Shown here: positions 10,130 through 20,714 of the stretch, one piece after another
How positions within the stretch are numbered: the first letter of the stretch is position 1
Layout of the letters: each line of letters begins with the position of its first letter
Origin: Ascarosepion bandense
Taxonomy: Eukaryota > Mollusca > Cephalopoda > Sepiida > Sepiidae
Direction: 5' to 3'
DNA: 64,000 nucleotides
Assembly: GCA_037127315.1 (NCBI GenBank)
Contig: JBBBDQ010000191.1
Location: forward strand, 14,638,501-14,702,500
Notes under the pieces: generated by a model
Told to the model about the DNA's origin: nothing
The model's database searches: none
The model's input: the letters and a program-made list of their open reading frames with translations, nothing else
Program-made: the position numbers and the translations under genes

Positions 10130-13100
10130 AACCTCAGTCACTTTTTCTTTGTTTCTTTTTTTTTTTTTTAATTGGAGTAGATAGTTTCTACTATCGCCCG
10201 GTCTCACACTCCACCCCCTTCTTTTGAATGAGTTTAGAGGTGATCACCTTGTTTCTTGTTTAGGAAGGGGTTCCCGGTTCATCCCCTTTCTCTGGTCTTG
10301 ATGTTAGTTCAGCTGGAAGCTCTTTGCAGTTACGTAGGTGGCAACGTCTTTACATTCTGAGGGTACCGGGTTGGCAGTTTCCTGGTTGCTGCTTCCGACT
10401 GGTAGTTAGGAGCCCGAACTCTTGCGTAGCGTCTTGAGAGGCTGCTCTGATCAACAGTTGAATAATACCGGGGTTCTTGTAGTGCCATATCGCGCATGGA
10501 CGGGCGTCCCTGCATGAACGTTCGGTGGGCAACCCCGAGGCCACATTATGTTGTAGGCCGCGCCAGTTTCCATCCTTCACAAGTTGCAAATGATTGACCG
10601 ACTGATTCTATTCTAAGACCACTCCTTAACTGAATTACTATGGAAAAAAGCAAACATAATAACAAAACTAAACCAGCTCATTTGAAAACGCCTAAACCTG
10701 TCTGCATCTCTTTCACTAACATACGCGGCATCCGCACCAACTTCCCCAGCGTAGATTCTTTCCTCCATAATAACTCACCTGATATATTAGCCCTATGTGA
10801 AACTAATCTTAACCCTTTTATCCCCTCATCTGAGTTCTGCGTTCCTGGCTACCTTCCCCTCTTTAGGAAGGACTCCAATGTTCATATGCATGGGCTTGGT
10901 GTCTATGTCAGCGAACACCTTCCTTTAGCTAGGGTGTCATCTTTTGAATCCCCAGATCATTCTTTCATGTGCTTCCGCCTCTCACTTCTCAGCTCGATTA
11001 GCTATCTCTTCTTTCTCTACCGCTCTCCTTCCTCCCCTGACTGTTCGTTACTTGACATCATTTCTGACAATATTGACAAAGCCATTTCTACCCATCCCTC
11101 TGCCCATGTATTCGTGTTTGGTGACTTTAACGCCCACCACACCAAGTGGCTGAAGAACGCTGTCACTGACGCTGCTGGTGTCCACACCATGAACTTTTCA
11201 ATCACCCAATCCCTTACGCAAGTAGTGGACTTCCCCACGCGTTTCTCCGACAACCCTAATGGAAGGGACTCACTTCTAGACCTCTGCTTCACTTCCATCC
11301 CAGACTCTTGCACTACCAGACAACTCTGCCCACTTGGAAACTCTGACCACACTGTAGTGTCCGTCAATATTTCACTCCACTCCCGCCCGACCCATGAAAC
11401 ACAGACAAGTAGAATATCCTACTGCTATCAAAGAGCAGACTGGGATTCGTTCCGAGACTTCCTCTGTGACATCCCTTGGAACAATGTCTTTAGTCTTCCC
11501 ATCGAAGAATGTGCATCCGAGGTCTCCTCCTGGGTTAAGGCTGGCATCGATGCCTTCATCCCTGCTAGGAAATTCCAGCTTAAATCTCATTCGTCTCCAT
11601 GGTTCTCACCCGCTTGCTCGGCTGCCATTTGCCCACCGGAATCATTTCTTCCGACTCTATCGTAACTATGCGTCGGAACAAAACAGGCGCCTTTTCACTT
11701 CAGCTCGTAATAAGTGTAAAAGGATACTTAACGAAGCTAAGATGTTGTTTGCTGCCAGAATGAAGCAACGCATAGCATGCTCTAAATACTGCTCTAAAGA
11801 CTACTGGCGACTCTGTAAAAGAGTACTTAACAAGAGCAAGTCCACAATACCCCCGCTAATCAACAAATTTGAGGTCCTCACCTCCCCAGCAGATAAGGCT
11901 GAATGTTTTGCCCGCAGATTCTCGAACAATTCGAGTCTGGACTCATCTGGAGTTTTTACACCCGACTTCTCACCTAGAACCGAGGCACAACTGAATGATG
12001 TCCACATTACACCTTCGCTTGTCTCTAAGATAATCTTAAAACTTGACCCTCACAAAGCGAGCGGTGGTGACGGAATCCCAACCATAGTCTTAAAGAAATG
12101 TGCCCCTGAACTCTCCTCTATCCTTTCTAAGCTCTACAACCTCTGCCTATCTGCTTCCTGCTTTCCTGCCTGTTGGAAATCTTCCTCTATAGTTCCTATA
12201 TTTAAAAACACTGGAGAACCCTCTGACCCTGCAAAGTACCGCCCTATCAGCCTTCTTCCGATCTTTGGCAAAGTGTTCGAAGCCATTATCAACGCCGAGG
12301 TGGTTCAGCATCTCACAGCACACAGGCTCCTCTCGGACAAGCAATATGGTTTCCGCTTCACCAGGTCTACTGCTGATATGCTAACGACCATCACCGAGTA
12401 CATATACCAGGCACTCGACAGGAATGGCGAAGCTCGAACCGTTGCATTGGATATATCTAAGGCGTTCGACAGAGTTTGGCATGCTGGCCTTCTATGTAAA
12501 CTGCGGAGCTATGGTATAACTGGACATTTGTTTGAACTAATCCAGTCATTCCTCTCTAACCGCACAATGAAAGTGGTATTAAACGGACATGCCTCTCAGA
12601 ACTACCATACAAACGCAGGTGTCCCCCAAGGCTCCATCTTAGGTCCTACACTCTTCCTGATATATATTAATGATCTCCCTGATTCCATAAGAACCCAAAT
12701 AGGTTTGTACGCCGATGACACCACAGTTTACTCTCGCCTCCAACAAAAATCTGGTGTAGGCGTCAAAGCTAAACTCGCAGTCGAGATTGAAAAAGACCTC
12801 CAATCCATATTGGACTGGGGTAAGAAATGGCTAGTAAATTTTAATGCTTCTAAAACGAAGCTACTGTCAATTAACCATCATCGACAATCTCACCTACCTC
12901 CCATTAGCATGGACCAGGCTTGCCTCCCAGAGAGTAAAACACTACGCCTCCTTGGTCTCACACTTTCAGCGGACCTCAAATGGAATGACTATATCGAAGC
13001 CATTGCTAAATCCGCTGCTATGAAAGTCGGTTCTCTGTGTAGGGCCCGGAAGTTTTTTCCGTCTAAATCTATCCTGCACATTTACAAATCTACCATCCGC

Positions 13101-13721
13101 CCGTGCATTGAATACTTCTGCCATATCTGGTCGGGTGCCCCTGCTGTTCTCCTCAGGCTTCTCGATAAGGTTCAGAGGAGGGTCTGTAAGGTGATAGATA
13201 CCGACTTGGCAGACCGCCTGCAGTCTCTCTCCCACCGGCGAGACGTGGCTTCCCTGTGTCTCTTCTATAAATACTTTCACGGCTTCTGCTCCGATGAACT
13301 TAGATCACTGGTGCCCCCTAAATACGAATTTGCACGAGATACTAGATTAGCAACTAGATCCCACCCTTTTACAGTGAAACCGATAAAATGCAGCCGTAAC
13401 TTCTACTCCAACAGTTTCTTTCCTCGCATTTCCCGACTGTGGAATTCTCTTCCAAACGATTGCTTCCCCGACGGCTACAATCTCCAGGAGTTTAAATGTA
13501 AGGTCAATACACACCTCCTAACACACTAACCTGCTCCCATTCTATCAAGCACTCTTCCCATCTGCCCGACCCTCATCCTCGCTATCCTTACTCATCTGTC
13601 ACCTATCTCCTGACATTCCCTATGTCTATCCACTCCTTCTCTTTACCTTCCCCTATGTAGCCCCATGCGCAATAGTGGCAGTGGAATGCCTTGCTTGGGG
13701 TGAGATGATTAAAAAAAAAAA
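10130..13721 (+). mobile_element. LINE-A: nearly full-length Jockey/CR1-like non-LTR retrotransposon
   Basis: About 3.6 kb: a 5' UTR (10130-10639) with GGAGTAGATAG and ATCGCCCGG, one long ORF (10640-13529) for endonuclease plus reverse transcriptase, a short 3' UTR and a tail GGGGTGAGATGATT followed by eleven A's (13711-13721). The 5' UTR segment recurs as tandem units in the composites at 20418 and 51823. This is the best preserved copy of the family here. There is no RNase H and no separate ORF1 in view. The 5' limit is inferred from similarity to the composite elements. Clade assignment is tentative. Confidence 0.85.
10640..13529 (+). pseudogene. LINE-A endonuclease-reverse transcriptase, one frameshift
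   Basis: Would be about 962 residues. The APE-type endonuclease (about residues 20-230) shows TNIRGIRTN, LALCETN, VFVFGDFNAHHTKW and GNSDHTVVSV. The reverse transcriptase (about 500-770) shows KYRPISLLPIFGKVFEA, KQYGFRFTRSTADM, ALDISKAFDRVWHAGLL, GVPQGSILGPTLF and the catalytic YADDTTVYS. The C-terminal part has LGLTLSADLKWNDY and YKSTIRPCIEY, as in Jockey/CR1-type enzymes. A single extra T in the TTT at 11628-11630 shifts the frame; the copy at 57968-60058 shows the intact reading AIAHRNHFFRLY there. Apart from this shift I see no stop, so the insertion is young. The start is the first Met after the 5' UTR. Confidence 0.9.
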
Positions 13722-13727
13722 TGTGTG

Positions 13728-13800
13728 CCATTCGGCAGGATCCGAACCTGCGACCCCTATTTACATGCCGTCTTCGAAGTTTCGTGGAGGCACGACTATG
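13728..13800 (-). other. tRNA-like relic or SINE head
   Basis: On the minus strand a perfect T-arm-like hairpin GCAGG TTCGGAT CCTGC includes the pol III B-box core GGTTCGGATCC. The ends GTGCC and GGCAC can pair like an acceptor stem. A normal D arm and anticodon arm are not convincing, so a functional tRNA is unlikely. It lies six bases past the poly-A of the LINE-A copy. Confidence 0.4.
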
Positions 13801-14504
13801 TTGGCCTCAGTGCTTATTTTTCAATCTACTATTTTTTGTTTTGTTTCTAATTTACATGGAACTTGGTGTCATTTAATATTTTGGTATGTGATTGGTTCTA
13901 CAGACAGTCAACTGCTTTTGATTGCTTTTGTTTTAATGTTGTAATATTTGAAGGTAGTTGATTTGTTTTTAATTTTGCAGGTGGCTGATTTCTTTTTGCT
14001 ACGCTAACTTCATTTAGCGCACGTGAGTGGGTGTCCGCTTAATTGCTTGATGATTAGTTGTTTTTTTATCGTTTTGATTTACTTCTTTTTATTATGTTGG
14101 GTTGACCTTTTTGTTACCGTGTTAGTATACGTGACCGCTTAAAGGATTTTTAGATCATAGTTAAAGTGTTTGTGTTCTATGTTTGTGGGCTTTGTGTGAC
14201 AAGTTTCCGTTTGGTAGTTGTTATATTATCTTTTGTTGTTTTTTTTTTGTGTGGTGATTGAGTATTTATATATTCAGTGTGGTATGTGCGTAGCAAAGTA
14301 GATATTTGTTCGAATGTCTACGTTTTCCATTTATTTCGTTTTTTAGTTTTTGTATTTTACTTAGATTTTTAAAGCTAATTATTGCTAGTTTTTTCCTTCA
14401 AACATAATTTGCTGTATCTGCTATTGCTGCTGCACCGGGATGCTCTTTTTACGTTGCTAACAGAAATAAGTTTTGTGAATAGGAGATTCCTTTCTAATAG
14501 ATGA
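13801..14504. other. No recognisable feature; T- and G-rich
   Basis: Low-complexity TTTTGTTTT-type sequence between two LINE-A copies. No ORF of note and no repeat partner found. Confidence 0.45.
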
Positions 14505-15576
14505 CACAAAAAATTTAAAGCAGAGAATATTGAACAGATTTATACGGGAAACGAGTAGGGAAATCCACTATTTGACTAAGCAATGAAAACAGTTGAAAAT
14601 TCTGAATACCGACAACATCAGTAACAATAGAAAGCTTAAGCATATGGTACGGATGGACTGGGGTTCCTTTCACGATTTTATTTGAAACGCCTCTTGGATT
14701 GATATTTTTAACTTTCCTATTAGAAATTATGCCACAAAAGTTTATTCTTGGATTAAAGTCGGCATTGATGCCTTTGTTCCTTTCTCGAAAACCATCTTCT
14801 CCGTGGTGCACACAAGCCTGTCCATAGAAATAATTTTTTTTCAGGTATAACAGCGTGATAATTCCGATCGCAACAAATGCTTGTTTGTAACTGTTCAAAA
14901 TAATTGTGAACGTGTCCTCAAAGAGGCTAATTCTTTGTTTGCTGATAGAATAAGGTACTATATAGCCTCTAACAAATTTGGTTTATGTGATTACTGGCGG
15001 CTCTGTAATAGTGCATTAAATAAGAGTAAGTCTTCTATCCCCCCTCTGTACTCACTGTGAGGTGTTAACATGTTCTAATGATAAAGCAACATGTAAATTG
15101 TACTTCTGAATCATCTGGAGTACATTTACATTACTTCCCGCTTAAAACTCTATGAAGTGATAGGTATGTAATTCCGTCCATGGTTCTTGCTATCATTTCT
15201 AAACTGGATCTGCACATCGCATGTGGACTTAAGGATTATTACAGGGATAACATTAACAAATGTGCTCCTGGATTCTCATGTTCTCTCTAAATTATACAAT
15301 AAATGTTTTGCCGCTTCTTGCTTTACTGCTTGTCGGAAATCTTCTTCTCTAGTTCCAGTCTTGAGAACTCAGACGGACCATATGACCCTTTTAATTATCG
15401 GCCTTTTTTTTATGTCAAAGTATTAGACGCGCTAATTAACTCTGGATTTATTAAGAATCTCACATTGCAAAGTTTTTTTCGGGTAAGCAATATGAATTTT
15501 GCTTCTTTAACAATTATTCCTGAAAGTCTATCAAGTTTTTGATAAGAATGGTGAAGATCAGGCTTTGGTTTGAGTA

Positions 15577-16022
15577 TTGTTTAACGGCATATCAACACCT
15601 CTGTGGGTTATTTAATGCCAAAAAGGTAGGGATTTTAGGTATTTTTTTAAATGTTTGATTATAGTGAAAAAGTTGATTTAGTCAGGTTTTGATGAAAAAA
15701 TTTTTTTTATTTTTAGAAAACTGAAGATGTCTTTTGTATTTAAAATGTATTGATGGTAATAATTTTTTCCTTCAAAAATGTATATTTTTCTATAAAAGTT
15801 TATTTTTATGCAAATATTTCTATAAAAGACAGTTTTTGTACTTTCATAGTGCTTTGACCCTAGTTTTGGGGTTAACTATTTGCACATAGATGGGACCCTA
15901 ACAGGTGCTACTACTCAGGGTGGATCTGGGAACAACAACAATTAAGAGGCGGTTCTATGCTTCTCACAACCCCTCGATTAGAAGCCTTGCTGCCGGATGC
16001 AGTTTACCGTCATAACCCAGGA
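15577..16022 (+). mobile_element. R3 interspersed repeat inserted in LINE-A
   Basis: Starts near GTTTAACGGCAT and ends near GCCGGATGCAGTTTACCG. It is flanked by an imperfect duplication of about 19 bases of the LINE (CAGGCTTTGG at about 15561 and about 16025), consistent with insertion by target-site duplication. It shares its whole length with 18218-19645 and part with 49948-50225. I find no ORF. The phrase GGGACCCGAACAGGTGC on the related copy, read on the minus strand, resembles a B box, so a SINE is possible but unproven. Confidence 0.65.
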
Positions 16023-16898
16023 CCGCAGGCTTTGGCTTTGAATATCTCGTAGACATTTGATCAAATTTAGCACAGTAGTTTTCTTCACAAGTTGAAAGCT
16101 TTCGGCATTTGTAGACGCATTTTTTAACTGATTCAGTCTTTTTTTTTTTTTTATCAAATCACGAAATGAAAGCTCTCTTGAATGGCCACTCTTCTAGATC
16201 TTTTTGCATAAATGCAGATTTTTCCCAGGGCTCTATCCTTAGACTTACGTTGTTTCTAATTTTCATGAATGACCTTCCTGATATCATAAGTTCTCAACTT
16301 GGTATCTATGCTGATGATACAACTATTTACTCCTGTTTTAATAGTGATTTTAATAATCGGTTTGATAAACTCAAATTGTGGACTCATCTACAATATGTTG
16401 TTAATTTTAATGCCGGAAAAACTGCTCTCTTTTAATCTTTCATCAGCATGGCTGATGATAACCTCCAGGGTAATTACATATTGTATCTTCTATAAATAAA
16501 GTTTTCAGCTGATATGAAGTGGAAAGAGTATATTGAATCAATTGCTAAGTTTGCAGTTAAGAAATTTGGTTCACTCTGTCGTGCTAAACAATTTTCTCGC
16601 TAAAATCAATCTTACATATTTGTACGTCTACCGTTCGTCCTTGTTTTGAACATTGCTGCGACATTTGGTCTTGTGCTCTTGATATATATTTAGAGATTCT
16701 TGATAAAATCGAAAGAAAGATCTGCAATGTTACTGGCCCTGACCTGGCATTTCGACTTCAGTTCTTTTCCCAGTAGCTTCCCTGTTTCTTTTGTATTAAT
16801 ACTTTCATGAATATTGTTACGATGAACTTTCCCCTAAGATACCTAGACTTTATGAATTTAAGCGCAGTACTAGATAAAACGAGTAATAAAAAAAATTA

Positions 16899-17470
16899 AA
16901 TATCTGAGATGTGTTTTAACAGAGGATGGAAAATGCGACACGGAGATCCAAATACGATTTGGCATGGCCAAAGACACATTTCAGAAGCTAACCAGAGTAC
17001 TGAAAGACAGGAAAATCTCATTATAAACCAAGAAAAGAGTGCTGGATTTCTATGTAATATCTGTTTTGTACGGAAGTGAATGCTGGACGATCTTATCAAA
17101 GATGAAGGAGAGGCTTGAGGCAGCAGAAATGTGGTTTTACAGAAGGATGCTGAGGATACCATGGACAGAGCTCGTGTGAAACGATGAGATGTTGGAAATG
17201 ATGCAAACGAGAAGAAAACTGATAATAAATATCAGGAAGAGAAAAATGAGGTTCCCGGGACACGTAATGAGGAAGGAAGGCCTGATACTCACGGGTCGGA
17301 TAAATGGAAGAGACAGGGGAAAGCAGCGCGAGACGTACTTATTAGGTCTGAGTAAATGGTTGACGGAGCGGGACTTGGAAGAGATACCAAGAGAAAAATT
17401 ATTGAGAGCGACAAGAGACAGAGCCAAGTGGAAGTCCATGATCGCCTACGTCCTGAAGAAGACGACTAGA
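16899..17470 (+). mobile_element. LINE-B (RTE/BovB-like) 3' part inside LINE-A
   Basis: Encodes, with stops and shifts, the C-terminal region of the RTE-like enzyme: remnants of YLG, GMAK, YGSECW, AEMWFYRRMLRIPWT, then GHVMRKEGL, GRDRGKQRETYLLGLSKW and ending in IAYVLK. It is 5'-truncated and inserted into the older LINE-A copy. Possible short target duplication ACTAGAT on both sides. Confidence 0.8.
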
Positions 17471-17939
17471 TTGACGGCAAGGTCTCATCATTTTATAATT
17501 GTAATAGATGTAACCATAAGTTGTATGCTAATAATTTCTTCTAGCGTACTTTACCCTTGTGGAACTCTCTTCTGTTTTTTTGCTTCCCAGTCAACTTTGA
17601 CATTAGATAATTTGAAATTAATGTCAATCGTTATCTTCTGTCTTTTTATTCTTTCATTGGCCTCTCTCATCAATAGAATTTTCTCTCATATTCTGTCGCA
17701 CTCAGTTACCTTTTGTATCCTTCGCGGCTTTATTGCCTTTCGTGGGGTGAAGTTATTAAAATAATATGGTGAGAAAATGCATGTCTTCTTTCAAAGTAAA
17801 TCTTTTTATTGATGCTATCATGAATATTTAGGGGTAGCGAAGGAAATACAAACAAGCGTTAACTATAATTATACAACGACAGAAACGCTGAAAATTCAGA
17901 GATGCTTAACTTTAAAATAATCCATGTTTTCTTAGATCA

Positions 17940-18240
17940 GTGCACCGGAAACCAACCTTCACGGTTGGATTTCTTCCGTTCTTAGTTGAAAATCAGTTTG
18001 ATTGGTTCATCAGGCCTTGATCATATGCTCGGATAGTAAATTAGATTCTGAAATTGAATTTATTAAGAATGTTCTGAGGGAAAATGATTATCCGTTAGAT
18101 GTTGTGGAGTTCAGCATTGTAGAAAAAATGCGACAATTACATAAGCCTAAGCTGATTGGTCGACAGAAAACGTCCCGTTTATTAGCGTTTACCGTGGATT
18201 GGTTAGAGTTAGTTTTGTTTAACGGCATGTGGGTTATTTA
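17940..18240 (+). pseudogene. Penelope-like RT C-terminal fragment
   Basis: In one frame at about 17941 I read HRKPTFTV, then (18002-18210) HQALIICSDSKLDSEIEFIK followed by NVLRENDYPLDVVEFSI. The order YRKPTFTG, (H)RAL.ICS, then I...L..NGYP is characteristic of the PLE thumb region. A frameshift lies between the parts. The fragment runs straight into R3 at 18218. Sequence 17766-17939 is unassigned. Confidence 0.7.
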
Positions 18241-18499
18241 GTGCCAAAAAAGGTGAGGTCTTAAGGTATTTTTTTTTAATGTTCGGTTATCGTAAGAAGG
18301 TAGATTTAGTCAGATTTTAATTAAATGTTTTTGTTTTTATTCTTTTAGAAAACTGAAAATGTCTTCTAATTTTTTATTCAAAGATATTTTGTTGAGAATA
18401 ATTCTTTTCCTTCAAAAATGTGTTATGGTAATATTTTTTTATTCGAAAATGTATTGTTGGTAATATTTTTCTTTAAAAAACGCGTATTTTCTATAAAAA

Positions 18500-18548
<49 letters not shown>

Positions 18549-18884
18549 TTTTATAGAAATATGTATGTATATATATACACTTTTATAGAAATATATATGT
18601 ATATATATATATATACACTTTTATAGAAATATATATGTATATATATATATACACTTTTATAGAAATATATATGTATATATATATATATACACTTTTATAG
18701 AAATATATATGTATATATATATATATACACTTTTATAGATATATATATATATATATATACACTTTTATAGAAATATATGTATATATATATATACACTTTT
18801 ATAGAAATATATATATATGTATATATATATATACACTTTTATATAAATATATATATATGTATATATATATATACTTTTATAGAA

Positions 18885-18915
<31 letters not shown>

Positions 18916-18930
18916 TACACTTTTATAGAA

Positions 18931-18964
<34 letters not shown>

Positions 18965-19058
18965 TTTTATAGAAATATATATATGTATATATATATATAC
19001 ACTTTTATAGAAATATATATATATGTATATATATATATAAATATATACACTTTTATAG

Positions 19059-19094
<36 letters not shown>

Positions 19095-19354
19095 TTTTAT
19101 AGAAATATATATATATAGTATATATATATATATACACTTTTATAAATATATATATATATGTATATATATATATACACTTTTATAGAAATATATATGTATA
19201 TATATATATATATACACTTTTATAAAATATATATATGTATATATATATATATACACTTTTATAGGAATATATATGTATATATACACTTTTATAGAAATAT
19301 ATATGTATATATACACTTTTATAGAAATATATATGTATATATACACTTTTATAG

Positions 19355-19402
<48 letters not shown>

Positions 19403-19645
19403 CACTTTTTTAGAAATATATATATATTTCTATAAAAGTGTATTTTATACTTTCATAGTGTTTTGACTCCAGTTTGGGGGTTAACTATTTGCCCATAGCT
19501 GGGACCCGAACAGGTGCTATCCCTCCGGGTCAGGGTGGACCTGAGAATAACAGCAATTAAGAGGTGGTTCATGCTCTTCACAACCTCTCAATCAGAGTCC
19601 TTGCTGCCGGATGCAGTTTAGCGTCATGCCCAGAACCAACCGTGT
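18218..19645 (+). mobile_element. R3 copy with a large internal VNTR
   Basis: Both ends match the R3 copy at 15577-16022, from GTTTAACGGCAT on the left to GCCGGATGCAGTTTA on the right. About 930 bases of tandem repeat (18500-19437) sit between them. In the shorter copy only two TTCTATAAAAG-like units occupy this place. The expansion therefore happened inside the element. Confidence 0.7.
18500..19437. repeat. AT-rich VNTR, 37-55-bp units
   Basis: About twenty units, each CACTTTTATAGAAATATAT plus a TA/TG run of variable length. Unit length differs because the TA runs slip. The right border reads ATATTTCTATAAAAGTG, the inverted form of the unit, so the array ends in a hairpin. It is preceded by (TC)n at about 18502-18516. 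ORFs through it on both strands encode only YIYI-type repeats and are not genes. Confidence 0.9.
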
Positions 19646-19684
19646 ATTCGTAAGATGCGCGTAAGATTTGCAAAGCAACTTTCA

Positions 19685-20290
19685 ATTGTTATCTTCTTCT
19701 TCCTTATATGGCGTGTCCTTACACGACGTAGACCTGAACTTACCCCTATCCTTTGTTGCTCTTAACACTCTTCCTCTTGGTATCTCTCCGAAACCCTGCT
19801 CCACCATTCAGTTGCTCAAGCCCATCAAGTATGTCTCGCGTATGTCTCTCCCCTGTCTCTCTTTCGCTCTATCCGTGCTGTGAGTATTAGATTCTTCCAG
19901 CCCTCCTTCCTCATTATGTGTCCCAGAAACTTCATCCTCAACATCATTCTGTAGAACCACATTCCAGGATTCGCTGCTGTATAGGAGGACAGCTATCACA
20001 TAAGAGTCTAATAATATTTTCTTTGTTTCCAACAAAATCTCCCTGTCTCTCAATACGTTGCCTAGCTTTCGAAATGCGCCCTTGGCCATGTCAATCCGCC
20101 TTCGGATCTTAGACTCACATCTTCCATCTTCTATCAGAAAACTTCCCAGTTATTTAAATTTCTGCATCAGCTTGATTATAGTATCCCCGACCTGTAGTTA
20201 ACATTTTTGGCTTCTCTTTTTTGCTGATGACCATGCATTCAGTTTTCGTGTAGTTTATGTTTAGCCGTTTCTTCCGTTAGTTTAACGGCA
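19685..20290 (-). mobile_element. LINE-B (RTE/BovB-like), minus strand
   Basis: Minus-strand 3' end near 19690 with an AAGAAGAAG-type tail, then upstream remnants of the C-terminal domain, YSSESWNVV, GAFRKLGNVLRDREILLETK and, at about 20210-20290, NINYTKTECMVISKK. The last motif follows the RT active site in RTE enzymes. The copy reaches further 5' than most here but is broken by stops. Confidence 0.75.
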
Positions 20291-20417
20291 ATCTAGTCTT
20301 GTTTTTTCTATGTTGAGTCCGATACGAAGGATCCTCTATCTACCCATCATATTAGTTCTGTAATTTACAAATTCAGATGTCAGTATGATGCTGGTTATGT
20401 AGTTTGTTTATTTTTGC

Positions 20418-20714
20418 TACCCACGTCTATTGAATGGGTGAAGAGGCTCATCCCTTGTTCCTGTTTAGGATGTGGTTTCCGGCTTTCTTTTCCAATCTTT
20501 TACTCTTATTTTTTTTTCAGTTAGAGTAGATAGACTAAACTATCGCCCGGTTCACACTCCATCCACGTCTATTGAACGGGTGAAGAGGCTCATCCCTTGT
20601 TTCCTGTTTAGGATGTGGTTTCCGGCTTTCTTTTCCAATCTTTTACTCTTACGTAGTCCCCTGCACATCAGTGGCGTTACCGCCTTGCTCGGGGTGATAT
20701 GATTAAAAAGAGAA
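20418..20714 (+). mobile_element. LINE-A-derived composite: two 5'-UTR units joined to the 3' tail
   Basis: Two tandem units about 143 bases apart, each with CATCCCTTGTT and GATGTGGTTTCCGG and joined by AGAGTAGATAG and TATCGCCCGG, match the LINE-A 5' UTR. They are joined directly to the LINE-A 3' tail (GCGTTACCGCCTTGCTCGG then GTGATATGATTAAAAA). No coding sequence lies between. The same arrangement occurs independently at 51823-52335, so it behaves as a short non-autonomous element. Confidence 0.75.

Larger units (their letters stand above)
14505..17765 (+). mobile_element. LINE-A, old copy with inverted 5' piece, split by R3 and LINE-B
   Basis: A diverged LINE-A in three plus-strand pieces: about 14636-15576, 16023-16898 and 17471-17765. 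It includes remnants of the endonuclease-RT linker, QGSILRLTLFLIFMNDLPD and YADDTTIYS (16166-16435), and a tail GGGGTGAAGTTATTAAAA. The first piece (14511-14630) lies on the minus strand and encodes SQIVDFPTRFP, the endonuclease region that should come just upstream, so the 5' end is inverted. R3 is inserted at 15577-16022 and LINE-B at 16899-17470. The many stops show it is far older than the 10130 copy. Confidence 0.8.

Noticed and set aside
18777..19400. YIYI-type ORFs on both strands
   Set aside because: They are translations of the TA-rich VNTR.
18500..19437. CRISPR-like array of repeats and spacers
   Set aside because: The variable parts are only TA runs of different length, and the sequence is eukaryotic.
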